The notes: generated by a model not told the origin, from the letters alone. Shown: positions 1 to 7,805, numbered from the stretch's first letter. The stretch is DNA of 22,306 nt from Candidatus Dojkabacteria bacterium (GCA_020429495.1 JAGQLJ010000040.1:1-22306), one strand, 5' to 3'. Program-made: numbers and translations.

Positions 1-56
1 TAATACAAAGGATTTAAAGAAGATTTCTAGTGATTAACTTGCAATAAAATTAATTA

Positions 57-1313
57 TTACTCTTTGAGATTTTCTCTTGTAAACTCTTTATAAGATTCAA
101 CATTAGGTTGATCAAAAGCATTAACGTTCATAAGCTGAGCCAAGAATATAATCTCTAACATCTTTGTTTGTAAATAATAGCCAATATTATATAAACTAAT
201 CTCTTTCATAATTATTTCACTAAATTCAAGATTCTTTTCTTTGTATGCCTTTTTGACTGCCTCATATATTGCCTCATTTATATCATAAATACTTTTACCT
301 TCGATATTACTAACTAATTTATCTGTAAAACTACTTTGATCTACCTTAAAGTTATCCTTTTCATCTATAAAAACAAAATGTGTAAATTTATTATTATCTC
401 CTCCAAGGTAAAGTTGAAGCATTGAGTGCAGATCTGTTGAACCAATGGATACAATTGGTGTAATAGATTTTGAGCTTGACTCTTTTCCCAAACTCTCGCC
501 AACTAGTTGTCTATACCACTTTCCTAAATTTTCTAAATTCTGATCAAAGAAAAACTCATTAACAATTGGTCTGTTATTAAATAGTTCCAATGCTAAATGC
601 ATAGCAGGACTATTCTCTTTATTAAAAGAATCTAAAAGTGCATCTTGTGCTCCTTTTAATAAATCACTCAGTTTTTCTTCAAAAATAAAATATAGCGGTA
701 ATAACCCAACATTTGTTAAAACTGAATATCGTCCTCCTACCATTTCAGGAATTTCATATGATTCTATGTCTTTTTCTTTACATAATTTCCAAAGATTAGA
801 ATTATAGTTAGTGATGCATATTAAATTATTTTCAGATTCATCTCCAAGAATCTGCAAAATAAGATTTGTATTAACTACTGTTTCTGTTGTACCTCCAGAC
901 TTTGAAATTGAAATTACTAAATATTCTTCCTTTTTTAAATTCTTACTTACTACTAGATTATGTATTTGTTCTATTGTCTTTGCGTTTACTGCATCCAAAA
1001 AAATTAATTTTGGCGTTGCAGAGCTTATTAAGTCAATGTTTCCCCTAAGCGCATAATAAATTGCTTGAGTTCCTAGATTAGATCCTCCAATTCCAATCAC
1101 AAATATATACTTAAGGCTTGGATTAAAATACTTTTTAAATGCACCTCTACTTTGTTCTATAAATTCTTCTTCTGAAGGTAGCAGTATTGAGGCTGCAGGA
1201 TTTGAATAATCTCTGGATTCAACAATCTTACTAAGTTCATCAACATACGAATCAAGCATATGCTTGTTATCAAAATCAGAAATATTTGTTTGAAATTTGA
1301 ATTCCATCTTCAT
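57..1313 (-). CDS. pgi: Glucose-6-phosphate isomerase
   Basis: Cytoplasmic enzyme that interconverts glucose-6-phosphate and fructose-6-phosphate, linking glycolysis to the pentose phosphate enzymes encoded upstream. Seen in the 418-residue product: the sugar-phosphate (SIS) motif GIGGSNLG at 74-81, SKSGGTTET at 137-145, GGRYS at 193-197, a GES motif with the likely catalytic Glu273, His296 in the STDLHSMLQ segment, and the C-terminal QPNVESYK with catalytic Lys409. The length fits the short form of the family, smaller than the about 550-residue proteobacterial type. The ATG start lies one base after the stop of the transketolase C-subunit gene, so it is almost certainly the last gene of the tal-tkt-pgi operon. 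A second ATG two codons in (MKMEF) is an equally possible start. No ribosome binding site is visible. The 56 bases after the stop hold no clear terminator or gene. Confidence 0.97.
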   Translation of the reverse strand: MKMEFKFQTNISDFDNKHMLDSYVDELSKIVESRDYSNPAASILLPSEEEFIEQSRGAFKKYFNPSLKYIFVIGIGGSNLGTQAIYYALRGNIDLISSATPKLIFLDAVNAKTIEQIHNLVVSKNLKKEEYLVISISKSGGTTETVVNTNLILQILGDESENNLICITNYNSNLWKLCKEKDIESYEIPEMVGGRYSVLTNVGLLPLYFIFEEKLSDLLKGAQDALLDSFNKENSPAMHLALELFNNRPIVNEFFFDQNLENLGKWYRQLVGESLGKESSSKSITPIVSIGSTDLHSMLQLYLGGDNNKFTHFVFIDEKDNFKVDQSSFTDKLVSNIEGKSIYDINEAIYEAVKKAYKEKNLEFSEIIMKEISLYNIGYYLQTKMLEIIFLAQLMNVNAFDQPNVESYKEFTRENLKE

Positions 1314-1314
1314 C

Positions 1315-2289
1315 TTAAATAAGAGAAGTTATTGCATTTACAATATCATTTTTAGTGACTCCATACTTCCTTAGAAGTTCATCTGGAGTACCAGATTCAC
1401 CAAATGTATCTTTAACTCCAACCCGTTTCATTGGAACTGGGTTATGTTCAGCTAAAACTTCGGCAACAGCTCCTCCAAGCCCACCATTTATTTGATGCTC
1501 TTCTGCAGTAACTACTGCTCCAGTTTTATGAGCAGACTGCACAATAGTTTCCGCATCAATTGGTTTGATTGTATGGCAGTTTATAACTTCTACGCTTATT
1601 CCTTTACCTGCAAGCTCATTTGCAGCCATTAGCGCTTCGTAAACCATAATTCCACAAGCAACAACTGTTACATCAGTTCCAACGTATAAAACATTTGCCT
1701 TACCTAGTTCAAAATATGTTTCATCTGATGTATAAATTGGAGTTTTAGATCTACCAAGCCGCATATAAACTGGTCCATCCATTCTTGCTATCTGATGTGT
1801 TGCTTTTCTTGCTTCATGATAATCAGATGGAACTACCACAGTTAAGTTTGGAAGTACTCTTGTAATTGCAATATCTTCAAGAGCTTGATGAGTTGCGCCA
1901 TCTGGACCAACTGTTAGCCCTGCATGTGTGCTCACAACTTTTACATTAGCTTTTGAATAACAAACACTAACTCTAAGTTGATCCCAATTTCTTCCCGGAG
2001 AGAATGCTGAATAACTTGCGGCAAATGGAATCTTACCATTTATTGCAAGGCCAGCTGCAATTCCCATCATATTTTGCTCTGCAATTCCTGTTTGAAAAAA
2101 CCTATCTGGGAAAGTATCAGCAAAAAGATTTGTTCTTGTAGATTCTGTTAAGTCTGCACTTAAAGCTACAACATCTGGCATTTGATATCCAAGTTCCTCT
2201 AAACCAACTCCATAGCCATCTCTTGTTGGTTTATGCTCAAGCGAGTTTTTATCTTGCCAATTGTATTGTAGTTTATAGTCTGGAATCAT
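1315..2289 (-). CDS. Transketolase, C-terminal subunit
   Basis: Carries the pyrimidine-binding and C-terminal domains of a two-subunit transketolase, which moves two-carbon units between sugar phosphates with thiamine diphosphate (TPP). The 324-residue product has LTESTRTNLFADTFPDRFF around 47-65 and GIAEQNM at 68-74. Glu71 there is the residue known to activate the TPP aminopyrimidine ring. Next come the SAFSPGRNWDQ segment near 94-104 and the THAGLTVGPDGATHQALED loop near 121-139. The C-terminal domain follows from about residue 200. Split transketolases are known in archaea and several bacterial lineages. The partner subunit lies just upstream, and the 106-base gap is filled by a cloverleaf repeat. 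The next gene, pgi, starts one base after the stop. The ATG at 2287-2289 is the only good start. Confidence 0.95.
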   Translation of the reverse strand: MIPDYKLQYNWQDKNSLEHKPTRDGYGVGLEELGYQMPDVVALSADLTESTRTNLFADTFPDRFFQTGIAEQNMMGIAAGLAINGKIPFAASYSAFSPGRNWDQLRVSVCYSKANVKVVSTHAGLTVGPDGATHQALEDIAITRVLPNLTVVVPSDYHEARKATHQIARMDGPVYMRLGRSKTPIYTSDETYFELGKANVLYVGTDVTVVACGIMVYEALMAANELAGKGISVEVINCHTIKPIDAETIVQSAHKTGAVVTAEEHQINGGLGGAVAEVLAEHNPVPMKRVGVKDTFGESGTPDELLRKYGVTKNDIVNAITSLI

Positions 2290-2299
2290 ATTAATTTAC

Positions 2300-2394
2300 T
2301 TCTCGATACATTTCTGCCTTCGGCAGAACCACTCGAAGTGACAAAATTGTGTCAGTTCGAGTGATCCCGATCTTAATCGGGATCGTATCGAGAA
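2300..2394. repeat. Cloverleaf palindromic repeat, copy 1
   Basis: Outer arms TTCTCGATAC (2300-2309) and GTATCGAGAA (2385-2394) are exact inverse complements. Between them lie three hairpins. The first has a 7-bp stem, TTCTGCC/GGCAGAA (2312-2318/2322-2328). The second pairs CACTCGAAGTGACA (2330-2343) with TGTCAGTTCGAGTG (2350-2363), with a single G-G mismatch (2338/2355). The third has a 9-bp stem, GATCCCGAT/ATCGGGATC (2363-2371/2376-2384). The element fills the gap between the two transketolase subunit genes and stops one base short of the upstream stop codon. It consists of two inverted copies of an about 45-base unit that also occurs twice at 18576-18680. It has no U-tract, so it is not an ordinary terminator. 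Confidence 0.9.
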
Positions 2395-2395
2395 C

Positions 2396-3259
2396 TTACT
2401 CATATAAAATATTACCCTTCAGTGTTCTTAATCTTTCTAGTTCATTTTTTAAATCTTGTCTAGCCTCAGCAGCTTCTTCCTTATTTGGTGGTTTACCGTG
2501 CCATTCAGGCTTCCATTCCATAAAATCAACTCCCATTCCAGGAATTGTATTTGCAATAATTACTGATGGTTTTCCCCAAACAGATTTGGCTTGATTTAGA
2601 GCATCAACAATTGCATCAATATTATGTCCATCTATTTCTTGCACATTCCAGTTAAAAGCTTCAAATTTTTCTGCAAGATTTTCTAGTGGCATAACATCTT
2701 CAGTGTGTCCATCTATTTGTATATTGTTTCTGTCAACAATTGCCGTTAGATGAGACATCTTTTTGCCTACTGCAAACATAATTGCTTCCCAGCACTGGCC
2801 TTCATCAAGTTCTCCATCTCCTAAAAATACATACGTTTGTGAAGTTCTTCCATCTAGCTGATCTGCTAAAGCCATTCCTATAGCTTGAGAAAATCCTTGC
2901 CCTAGTGGGCCACTAGAGTTTTCAACTCCAGGAGTGTCTAATCTATTGGGGTGTCCTTGTAACTTTGAATCAATCTTTCGTAAAGTTTTTAGCCATTCTT
3001 TGGGGAAATAACCTGCGTTAGCTAGAGTTGCATACCAAACTGGACAAACATGACCATTTGATACAACCACTTTATCTCTTTGTTCCCATTTTGGATTTTT
3101 GGGATCATGATTTAAAACCTCAAAGTAAAGAGCTGTAAATATATCTGCAAGACCAAGTGGCCCTGCGGAATGCCCAGAACCTGCAGCTAAAAGCATATCT
3201 ATTATATCTTTTCTAATATCGTATGCTTTTTGAATAAGTTCTTGCTGTGAGTGCTTCAC
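2396..3259 (-). CDS. Transketolase, N-terminal (TPP-binding) subunit
   Basis: Supplies the diphosphate-binding half of transketolase and pairs with the C-terminal subunit encoded downstream. The 287-residue product has GHSAGPLGLAD at 29-39 and SNGH with His70. GHP at 102-104 and GPLGQGFSQAIGMA at 117-130 follow. The TPP/Mg2+ motif runs from GDGE at 147-150 to the Asn pair at 178-179 (GDG-x26-NN type). The start is GTG at 3257-3259, one base after the transaldolase stop. The next in-frame ATG is at residue 22, which would remove the conserved N-terminal helix, so GTG is preferred. It is co-transcribed with tal. The stop codon abuts the palindromic repeat, which separates it from the second subunit gene. 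Confidence 0.95.
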   Translation of the reverse strand: MKHSQQELIQKAYDIRKDIIDMLLAAGSGHSAGPLGLADIFTALYFEVLNHDPKNPKWEQRDKVVVSNGHVCPVWYATLANAGYFPKEWLKTLRKIDSKLQGHPNRLDTPGVENSSGPLGQGFSQAIGMALADQLDGRTSQTYVFLGDGELDEGQCWEAIMFAVGKKMSHLTAIVDRNNIQIDGHTEDVMPLENLAEKFEAFNWNVQEIDGHNIDAIVDALNQAKSVWGKPSVIIANTIPGMGVDFMEWKPEWHGKPPNKEEAAEARQDLKNELERLRTLKGNILYE

Positions 3260-3260
3260 T

Positions 3261-4172
3261 TTAGCTTACTAATAATTTATTCCAATCTTCAGAAAACTTT
3301 CTAAGTCCTGTATCTGTTAGTTCATGCTGTATATTAAAATTTTCAAAAGGTTGATTCATATCTATTCGCTCATAAGGTATACCTGCTAGTTCATCTCCAA
3401 AGAAATATGAAATATCATTATGTCTTGATGCAGGATCAATATCTTTTCGTTCAGGTACTGGAGCTCCAATTCTTATCCATTTTTTTAAGACTTTATATGG
3501 AACAGTAATTATATCTGTATGTAAATACATTAAAAATAGTAAATGATCTAAACTTCTTATACTTGCAGCAAGCGTTTCTACATGAGAATTTTGTGATTTA
3601 TACATTTGCATAATATTAGATACAACATCAATTCCTCTAATTCCTTGGTCATCTAACCTACCTAAAAAAGGAGAAACAAAAACGTGACCTCTTTGCACTC
3701 CACTTGTTGCAGAATGTACAGCAGCTGCCTGCTCTTGTTTAAATACTAAAGTCATATTAACTCTATAGCCTTCCTGAGTCAGAACTCTTGCAGCTTTTAA
3801 ACCTTCAGTTGTGGTTGGAAGTTTAATATGTGCAGAATTTATCCAAGTATACATCTCTTTTCCTTGTTCGATCATCTCTTGTGCACCAGTACCTTCATCT
3901 GCATAAACTTCAATTGAAACAGATCTATCTGGAATCATTTCTGCAATTTTTTGCACAATCTTTTTATACTCGCTTAATAATTTATCTTTTGTTAGTTTTT
4001 CACCTCTTTCTATTTTTGCTGCAATGTCTGGATTTTTTGCTACTAATGATGGATTTGTTGTTTGTCCGTCTAAAAATCCTAGTTCATCTAAAACTAGTTT
4101 TGTTTCAAGAGGATCTCCACTATCTAAGAAGATTCCTGATTTTAAATTTTCTGGACGTGCTGAATAGACCAT
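3261..4172 (-). CDS. tal: Transaldolase
   Basis: Transfers a dihydroxyacetone unit between sugar phosphates in the non-oxidative pentose phosphate pathway. The 303-residue product shows a transaldolase core: TTNPSL at 38-43, the SIEVYADEGTGA segment near 86-97, and AHIKLPTTTEGLKAA at 114-128, where Lys117 is the expected Schiff-base lysine. VNMTLVFKQEQA and the strand with FVSPFLGRLDD follow. The length is close to the classical TalA/TalB type (about 317) rather than the 220-residue fructose-6-phosphate aldolase-like type. It is the first gene of the tal-tktN-tktC-pgi operon, read from a good promoter whose -10 box ends only 6 bases before the ATG, so the mRNA is probably leaderless or nearly so. 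It diverges from the epimerase-like gene across a 101-base intergenic region. Confidence 0.95.
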   Translation of the reverse strand: MVYSARPENLKSGIFLDSGDPLETKLVLDELGFLDGQTTNPSLVAKNPDIAAKIERGEKLTKDKLLSEYKKIVQKIAEMIPDRSVSIEVYADEGTGAQEMIEQGKEMYTWINSAHIKLPTTTEGLKAARVLTQEGYRVNMTLVFKQEQAAAVHSATSGVQRGHVFVSPFLGRLDDQGIRGIDVVSNIMQMYKSQNSHVETLAASIRSLDHLLFLMYLHTDIITVPYKVLKKWIRIGAPVPERKDIDPASRHNDISYFFGDELAGIPYERIDMNQPFENFNIQHELTDTGLRKFSEDWNKLLVS

Positions 4173-4178
4173 AGTTAT

Positions 4179-4207
4179 AGTCTAGAGAAAATAACGAATG
4201 ATTACAA
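4179..4207 (-). promoter_or_regulatory. Promoter of the tal-tkt-pgi operon
   Basis: On the minus strand TTGTAA (4202-4207), a 17-base spacer, then TAGACT (4179-4184). The ATG of tal follows 6 bases after the -10 box, so transcription should begin at or next to the start codon. Confidence 0.65.
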
Positions 4208-4262
4208 GTTAAACAAAAATGGCCATTTATATAGCTATTTAATATCGATATAGCTGATATGA

Positions 4263-4268
4263 TATAAT
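4263..4268 (+). promoter_or_regulatory. -10 box of the epimerase-like gene
   Basis: A perfect TATAAT whose last base is 5 bases before the ATG at 4274. The expected transcription start coincides with the start codon, giving a leaderless message. No good -35 box is visible at 17 bases. Confidence 0.6.
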
Positions 4269-4273
4269 TATCA

Positions 4274-5308
4274 ATGAACTTTGCAGATCAAATTACAGGG
4301 CAAGAACAAATGCCCAATACAAAATATCTGGTACACGATAATGGTGTTGTCGAAATTGATCTTGAATCAGCCTATTTGTTGTATCAAACATTAGAAAATA
4401 TGGAAAGTGTAAGCACGAATCCTGATGACTATGATGAAGAAACTGGTTTACATCAGCTATCAAAGCTTATTGAAGTTAAAACCCCTGACGAATCTCATGT
4501 AATAAAATTCACAACTCATTCAGGATGTATTTTTAGCCATACAGTAGATGGGGTTGAAACAATTTATCCAACTATGCCTGCAGGTAGGCCTCATGAACCA
4601 GGAGATATACTTAGAGGAGGAGAGCTTAGCCCCTACCCGCATGTATGTGAAGACTTAAAGTATTCAACTGAGAATATAGTTAACTATCATGGTTGGCTTG
4701 CTAGAAGCTTAACCTTCCCAGTAACTCTTGATTATAATAATGGAGTTTTTATTTTTGCCCTATCCCCTAAACATATAGCTTCTCCTCATGAAGATGGACA
4801 TATGGTCTTTGTTAGTTACCTAATAGAAGAGAACGGTTCATATGTTAAAACTTTGCAAACATTTAATTTTGGTAGGACAGATATTTATCTTAATGAAGGT
4901 TATCATCCCTACATTGATACAAGAAATAATAAAGTGCTCAATGTATCTATTGGAGGTATTAGTCATAGAATTGAACAATTAGCTGATAGATTTAAAACAT
5001 TAGACAGAATCCTTTTAAATGGTAGCTTTAACAAGTTTAGTAAGTATCTAAACCGTAATCTTTTTCCAGAAATAATTATAAATACTAAAAACTTCGATGT
5101 TTTAGTACAGCCAGTTGCGGGATTTTCAGAGAATTCTACTATTGCTCTTTGGACGGAAAGCAGAGGTAAGTTTATATGCCCTGAATTTATTCGGGTTGAA
5201 GATCAGCCGCTCAATCCTAAGAAGAAAAATCATGGCTATGCAGTTGTTAAGCCAGGAGGAACAGAATTTTTTGCAGTAAAAATGAGTATAGCTAATAAGG
5301 TTAGTTAA
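4274..5308 (+). CDS. Aldose 1-epimerase-like (galactose mutarotase fold) protein
   Basis: Probably interconverts anomers of a sugar or sugar phosphate. The 344-residue product is not close to textbook GalM but has the family landmarks in order. The GGELSPYPH segment (115-123) corresponds to the usual GG-P-P region. HGWLAR (139-144) corresponds to the HGFAR motif. NEGYHPYID (207-215) carries His211, likely the catalytic His. CPEF (302-305) has Glu304, a candidate catalytic Glu, and PGGTEFFAV (327-335) resembles the terminal PG strand. No signal peptide or membrane segment is seen. It diverges from the transaldolase operon and converges on gnd with an 8-base overlap of coding ends. From this context I infer a hexose-6-phosphate mutarotase feeding Zwf. 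A free-sugar epimerase or another carbohydrate-binding protein of the same fold is possible. Confidence 0.6.
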   Translation: MNFADQITGQEQMPNTKYLVHDNGVVEIDLESAYLLYQTLENMESVSTNPDDYDEETGLHQLSKLIEVKTPDESHVIKFTTHSGCIFSHTVDGVETIYPTMPAGRPHEPGDILRGGELSPYPHVCEDLKYSTENIVNYHGWLARSLTFPVTLDYNNGVFIFALSPKHIASPHEDGHMVFVSYLIEENGSYVKTLQTFNFGRTDIYLNEGYHPYIDTRNNKVLNVSIGGISHRIEQLADRFKTLDRILLNGSFNKFSKYLNRNLFPEIIINTKNFDVLVQPVAGFSENSTIALWTESRGKFICPEFIRVEDQPLNPKKKNHGYAVVKPGGTEFFAVKMSIANKVS

Positions 5309-6209
5309 TAGAATGTCCCCCAAATATATTTCTAAGCATAGAAATAATCTTTCCTTGAAAGCTTGGAGTTGCTTGAGAGTTAATTCTAGCCTGTAGTGAA
5401 TCTTCAATTACTTTAATAGGAATATCTAGCTCTTTAGCAGTTTGTACTGTCCATTCACCTTCGCCACTATGTGATGCAGAACCTGATATACTTTCTAAAT
5501 CTTCGCCATATTCTTCAAATCCCTTAAGTGCCCAATCAATAAGTCTTGAGCTAATTACACTTTGCTTTCCATAAACTCTTGCAATTGATTTTAGGCTTAA
5601 ATTAAATTCTGAATGTTTCATTACATCAAATCCTTCAGCAATTGATTGCATCATTCCATATTCAATTCCATTATGAACCATTTTTACAAAATGTCCTGCT
5701 GCATGCCCTTCAAAAAATTCGTATGCCTCAGGTGATGAAACATCCCTGAAAGCTTCTTCTAAATATTCAAAATCTTCTTTTTTTCCACCAACCATACAAC
5801 AAGCACCATTTAGTGCACCTTCAGGACCACCAGAAACTCCACAATCAACAAAATGGACTCCTTTAGTTTCTATTTGTGTAGCTCTTTGTTTTGTATTTTT
5901 AAAATACGAATTTCCAGCATCAATTAAATAATCACCTTCAGATAAGTGCGGAAGTATTCCACTATCACTAACTAAAACTTCTGTTGCAGGGTCGTTAGAC
6001 GGAACCATTACCCAAACAACTCTTGGACCTTCTAATTTTGAAGCTATCTCTTCGTATGAATATGCTCCAATTATTCCTTCTTTTTCAATTTCTTTTGTAA
6101 CGCTCGCAGTTCTATTATATGCCACAACTTCCCAGCCTTTATTTTTAAAGTTTCTTGCAATATTTGCACCCATTTTCCCAAGTCCTATTATTCCAATTTG
6201 TTTTTTCAT
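5301..6209 (-). CDS. gnd: 6-phosphogluconate dehydrogenase, decarboxylating (short form)
   Basis: Oxidises 6-phosphogluconate to ribulose-5-phosphate and CO2 with reduction of NAD(P)+. From the ATG at 6207-6209 the product is 302 residues. It has a Rossmann motif GLGKMG at 9-14, DCGVSGGPEGA at 122-132, and the active-site segment VKMVHNGIEYG at 175-185 with Lys176, His179, Asn180 and Glu183. An SGSASHSGEGEW region follows at 242-253. The about 300-residue length matches the short Gnd/GntZ class rather than the 470-residue class. A TTG three codons upstream is also in frame. I prefer ATG because a TATATT -10 box (6221-6226) would start transcription between the two. Its 3' end overlaps the convergent epimerase-like gene. 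A palindromic repeat separates it from zwf. Confidence 0.93.
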   Translation of the reverse strand: MKKQIGIIGLGKMGANIARNFKNKGWEVVAYNRTASVTKEIEKEGIIGAYSYEEIASKLEGPRVVWVMVPSNDPATEVLVSDSGILPHLSEGDYLIDAGNSYFKNTKQRATQIETKGVHFVDCGVSGGPEGALNGACCMVGGKKEDFEYLEEAFRDVSSPEAYEFFEGHAAGHFVKMVHNGIEYGMMQSIAEGFDVMKHSEFNLSLKSIARVYGKQSVISSRLIDWALKGFEEYGEDLESISGSASHSGEGEWTVQTAKELDIPIKVIEDSLQARINSQATPSFQGKIISMLRNIFGGHSIN

Positions 6210-6234
6210 ATTTTTCAATTAATATATACCTTAT

Positions 6235-6302
6235 GTCATGGTGAGCCTGTCGAACCATGAATTTTTATCTGATTATCCATCCTTCGACAAGCTCAGGATG
6301 AC
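6235..6302. repeat. Paired hairpin repeat between zwf and gnd
   Basis: Two inverted 25-base arms, 6235-6259 and 6278-6302, are complementary at 20 of 25 positions. Each arm also folds on itself: CATGGT/ACCATG in the left arm and CATCCT/AGGATG in the right. Four of the five differences are two compensatory base-pair swaps (GG/CC against CC/GG), so the small stems are kept while the sequence changes. The fifth is C/T in the core (GAGCCTGTCG against GAGCTTGTCG). This is a different family from the element at 2300-2394. Similar CTTCGACAAGCTCAGGATGAC-like sequences are, from memory, common in other bacterial genomes. Confidence 0.85.
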
Positions 6303-6308
6303 ATCTAG

Positions 6309-7634
6309 TTAATTAATATTAGATTCTGGTGTTGTTCCAGGCTTATATGTCTCTAGTGGCACAACATTATTATGCCAAGCCTTAACTATAGCATCTACAA
6401 TCTTCCATTGATGTAATACCTCATCAATACAAACAAAATAGTCTCTTTTACCTTCAATTGATTCTTTTATTACTGAAGCATATTCCTCAACATATTGATG
6501 TTCTGACATTTCAGTATCCATTTTCATTAAGCATTGTTCTGAATTTTCGTCATATTTACCTATGCAAATTTCAAGATTGGGATACATTTCAAAGAATATT
6601 ACATTAGTTTCAAAATAAACTTTCACAACATTTTTATGTTCATCTAACTTCTTCCCTGCATCTAAAATAAAAGGAATTTCTTGCCAGCCTTCTTTTGAAG
6701 AGAATAATCTAGCTTTAAAATATGTTTCTGTTTTTGAATCCTTCTCTACATTTTCTATATTCAGGTAGCCTTCATATTGAGCCCTAAATGTATTATTTTT
6801 TATTTCTTCATCTTCTTCTAAAATTTTTATATTTTTTAGTGCTTCTGTTCTCTTCTCTAAAAAATCCTCTGGTTTATTTAAATCGTATTCATCCATTATA
6901 ATCAACGATGCTATTGCTAAAAGGTGATTTTGCCCGACATCTCTGAGTGTTCCAAGCGCATCATAAAAAGCACCTCTATCTTCAACCCCAAAGTCTTCTT
7001 TTGTTGAAATAACTATTTTTTTTATTTCTGATGGCTGCCAAGATGATTTTATTATTGAATGACCAAATCTAAACTCGGGTATTTCTCTAACAATTTTTTT
7101 ATGTAAATAATGATCAATTCTATAAATTTGATCTTCAGAAAAATATTGTTTAATTCTAGAATCTAAGTTTTTAGCTGATTGCTCATCATGCCCATAAGGT
7201 TTCTCAATTAAAAGTCTGTATCCATTGTTATTAAATTCAAATTCAGCAATTTTGCTTGCGACAGTTTCATAAAATGATGGTTGAATAGAAAAATAAAAAA
7301 GCTTTATACAGTTTTCACCACACATTGTGTCGTATTTCTTTATTACTTCTTCTAACTTTTTGTATCCAGCTTCTTCCTCAAGATCTCCCTGTACATATTC
7401 AAATAAATCGTAAAACTTGGCATCTACTGTACCAATATTTAAATATTTATTGAGAGACTCATCTATAAATTTATTATACTTATCTCCAGTAAAATCTCTT
7501 CTGGCATAACCAACTACTTTCAAATTTTCAGGTAATTCCTTTGATTTATATAGGGAATAAAGTGATGGAAGAATCTTCTTACGAACTAAATCACCAGTAG
7601 CACCAAATATTGTAAGTACAGAAGAATTTGTCAT
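6309..7634 (-). CDS. zwf: Glucose-6-phosphate 1-dehydrogenase
   Basis: First enzyme of the oxidative pentose phosphate branch, oxidising beta-glucose-6-phosphate to 6-phosphogluconolactone. The 441-residue product has GATGDL at 11-16 and GYARRDFT at 42-49, whose Arg is typical of NADP binding. EKPYG is at 144-148 and the substrate motif RIDHYLHKK at 172-180. A GVEDRGAFYDALGTLRDVGQNHL block spans 216-238, where His236 corresponds to the general base. The family signature DHYLGK is altered to DHYLHK, but the key His175 and Lys179 are present. It is shorter than the usual 480-510 residues, mostly through compact loops and C-terminus. A clear promoter (TTGATA-17-TAAACT) ends 8 bases before the ATG. 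The gene lies upstream of gnd and a hairpin repeat separates the two. No 6-phosphogluconolactonase gene is present in the window. Confidence 0.94.
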   Translation of the reverse strand: MTNSSVLTIFGATGDLVRKKILPSLYSLYKSKELPENLKVVGYARRDFTGDKYNKFIDESLNKYLNIGTVDAKFYDLFEYVQGDLEEEAGYKKLEEVIKKYDTMCGENCIKLFYFSIQPSFYETVASKIAEFEFNNNGYRLLIEKPYGHDEQSAKNLDSRIKQYFSEDQIYRIDHYLHKKIVREIPEFRFGHSIIKSSWQPSEIKKIVISTKEDFGVEDRGAFYDALGTLRDVGQNHLLAIASLIIMDEYDLNKPEDFLEKRTEALKNIKILEEDEEIKNNTFRAQYEGYLNIENVEKDSKTETYFKARLFSSKEGWQEIPFILDAGKKLDEHKNVVKVYFETNVIFFEMYPNLEICIGKYDENSEQCLMKMDTEMSEHQYVEEYASVIKESIEGKRDYFVCIDEVLHQWKIVDAIVKAWHNNVVPLETYKPGTTPESNIN

Positions 7635-7642
7635 ATATATCT

Positions 7643-7671
7643 AGTTTACGACTCAGGTTACAAATTATCAA
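7643..7671 (-). promoter_or_regulatory. Promoter of zwf
   Basis: On the minus strand TTGATA (7666-7671), a 17-base spacer, then TAAACT (7643-7648). The ATG follows 8 bases later, predicting a leaderless or 1-2 base leader transcript. Confidence 0.6.
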
Positions 7672-7777
7672 CTACATAGATAGTAAATTATCTCGTAGTA
7701 GCAGCTATAAAAATTAACAGTTGAACTAATACTATTTTTCATTCGGGTTATATTACTGTTGGCGTATAAAGATAAAT

Positions 7778-7805
7778 TTGAATATAGAAAAAATTTTGCT
7801 AGAAT
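7778..7805 (+). promoter_or_regulatory. Extended -10 promoter for the 7836/8080 gene pair
   Basis: TTGAAT (7778-7783), a 16-base spacer, then TAGAAT (7800-7805) preceded by TGC, giving the extended -10 form TGnTAGAAT. The same design (16-base spacer, TGnTAGAAT) recurs at 19584-19611. Transcription would start near 7812. The rest of the 7635-7835 gap shows no gene or RNA that I recognise. Confidence 0.55.

Noticed and set aside
3830..4174. Plus-strand 114-codon frame opposite transaldolase
   Set aside because: Antisense shadow of a clear enzyme gene. It is very rich in Leu and Phe as expected for the complement, with no promoter.
5126..5407. Minus-strand 93-codon frame spanning the gnd/epimerase junction
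   Set aside because: It overlaps two well-supported genes in other frames and shows no motif.
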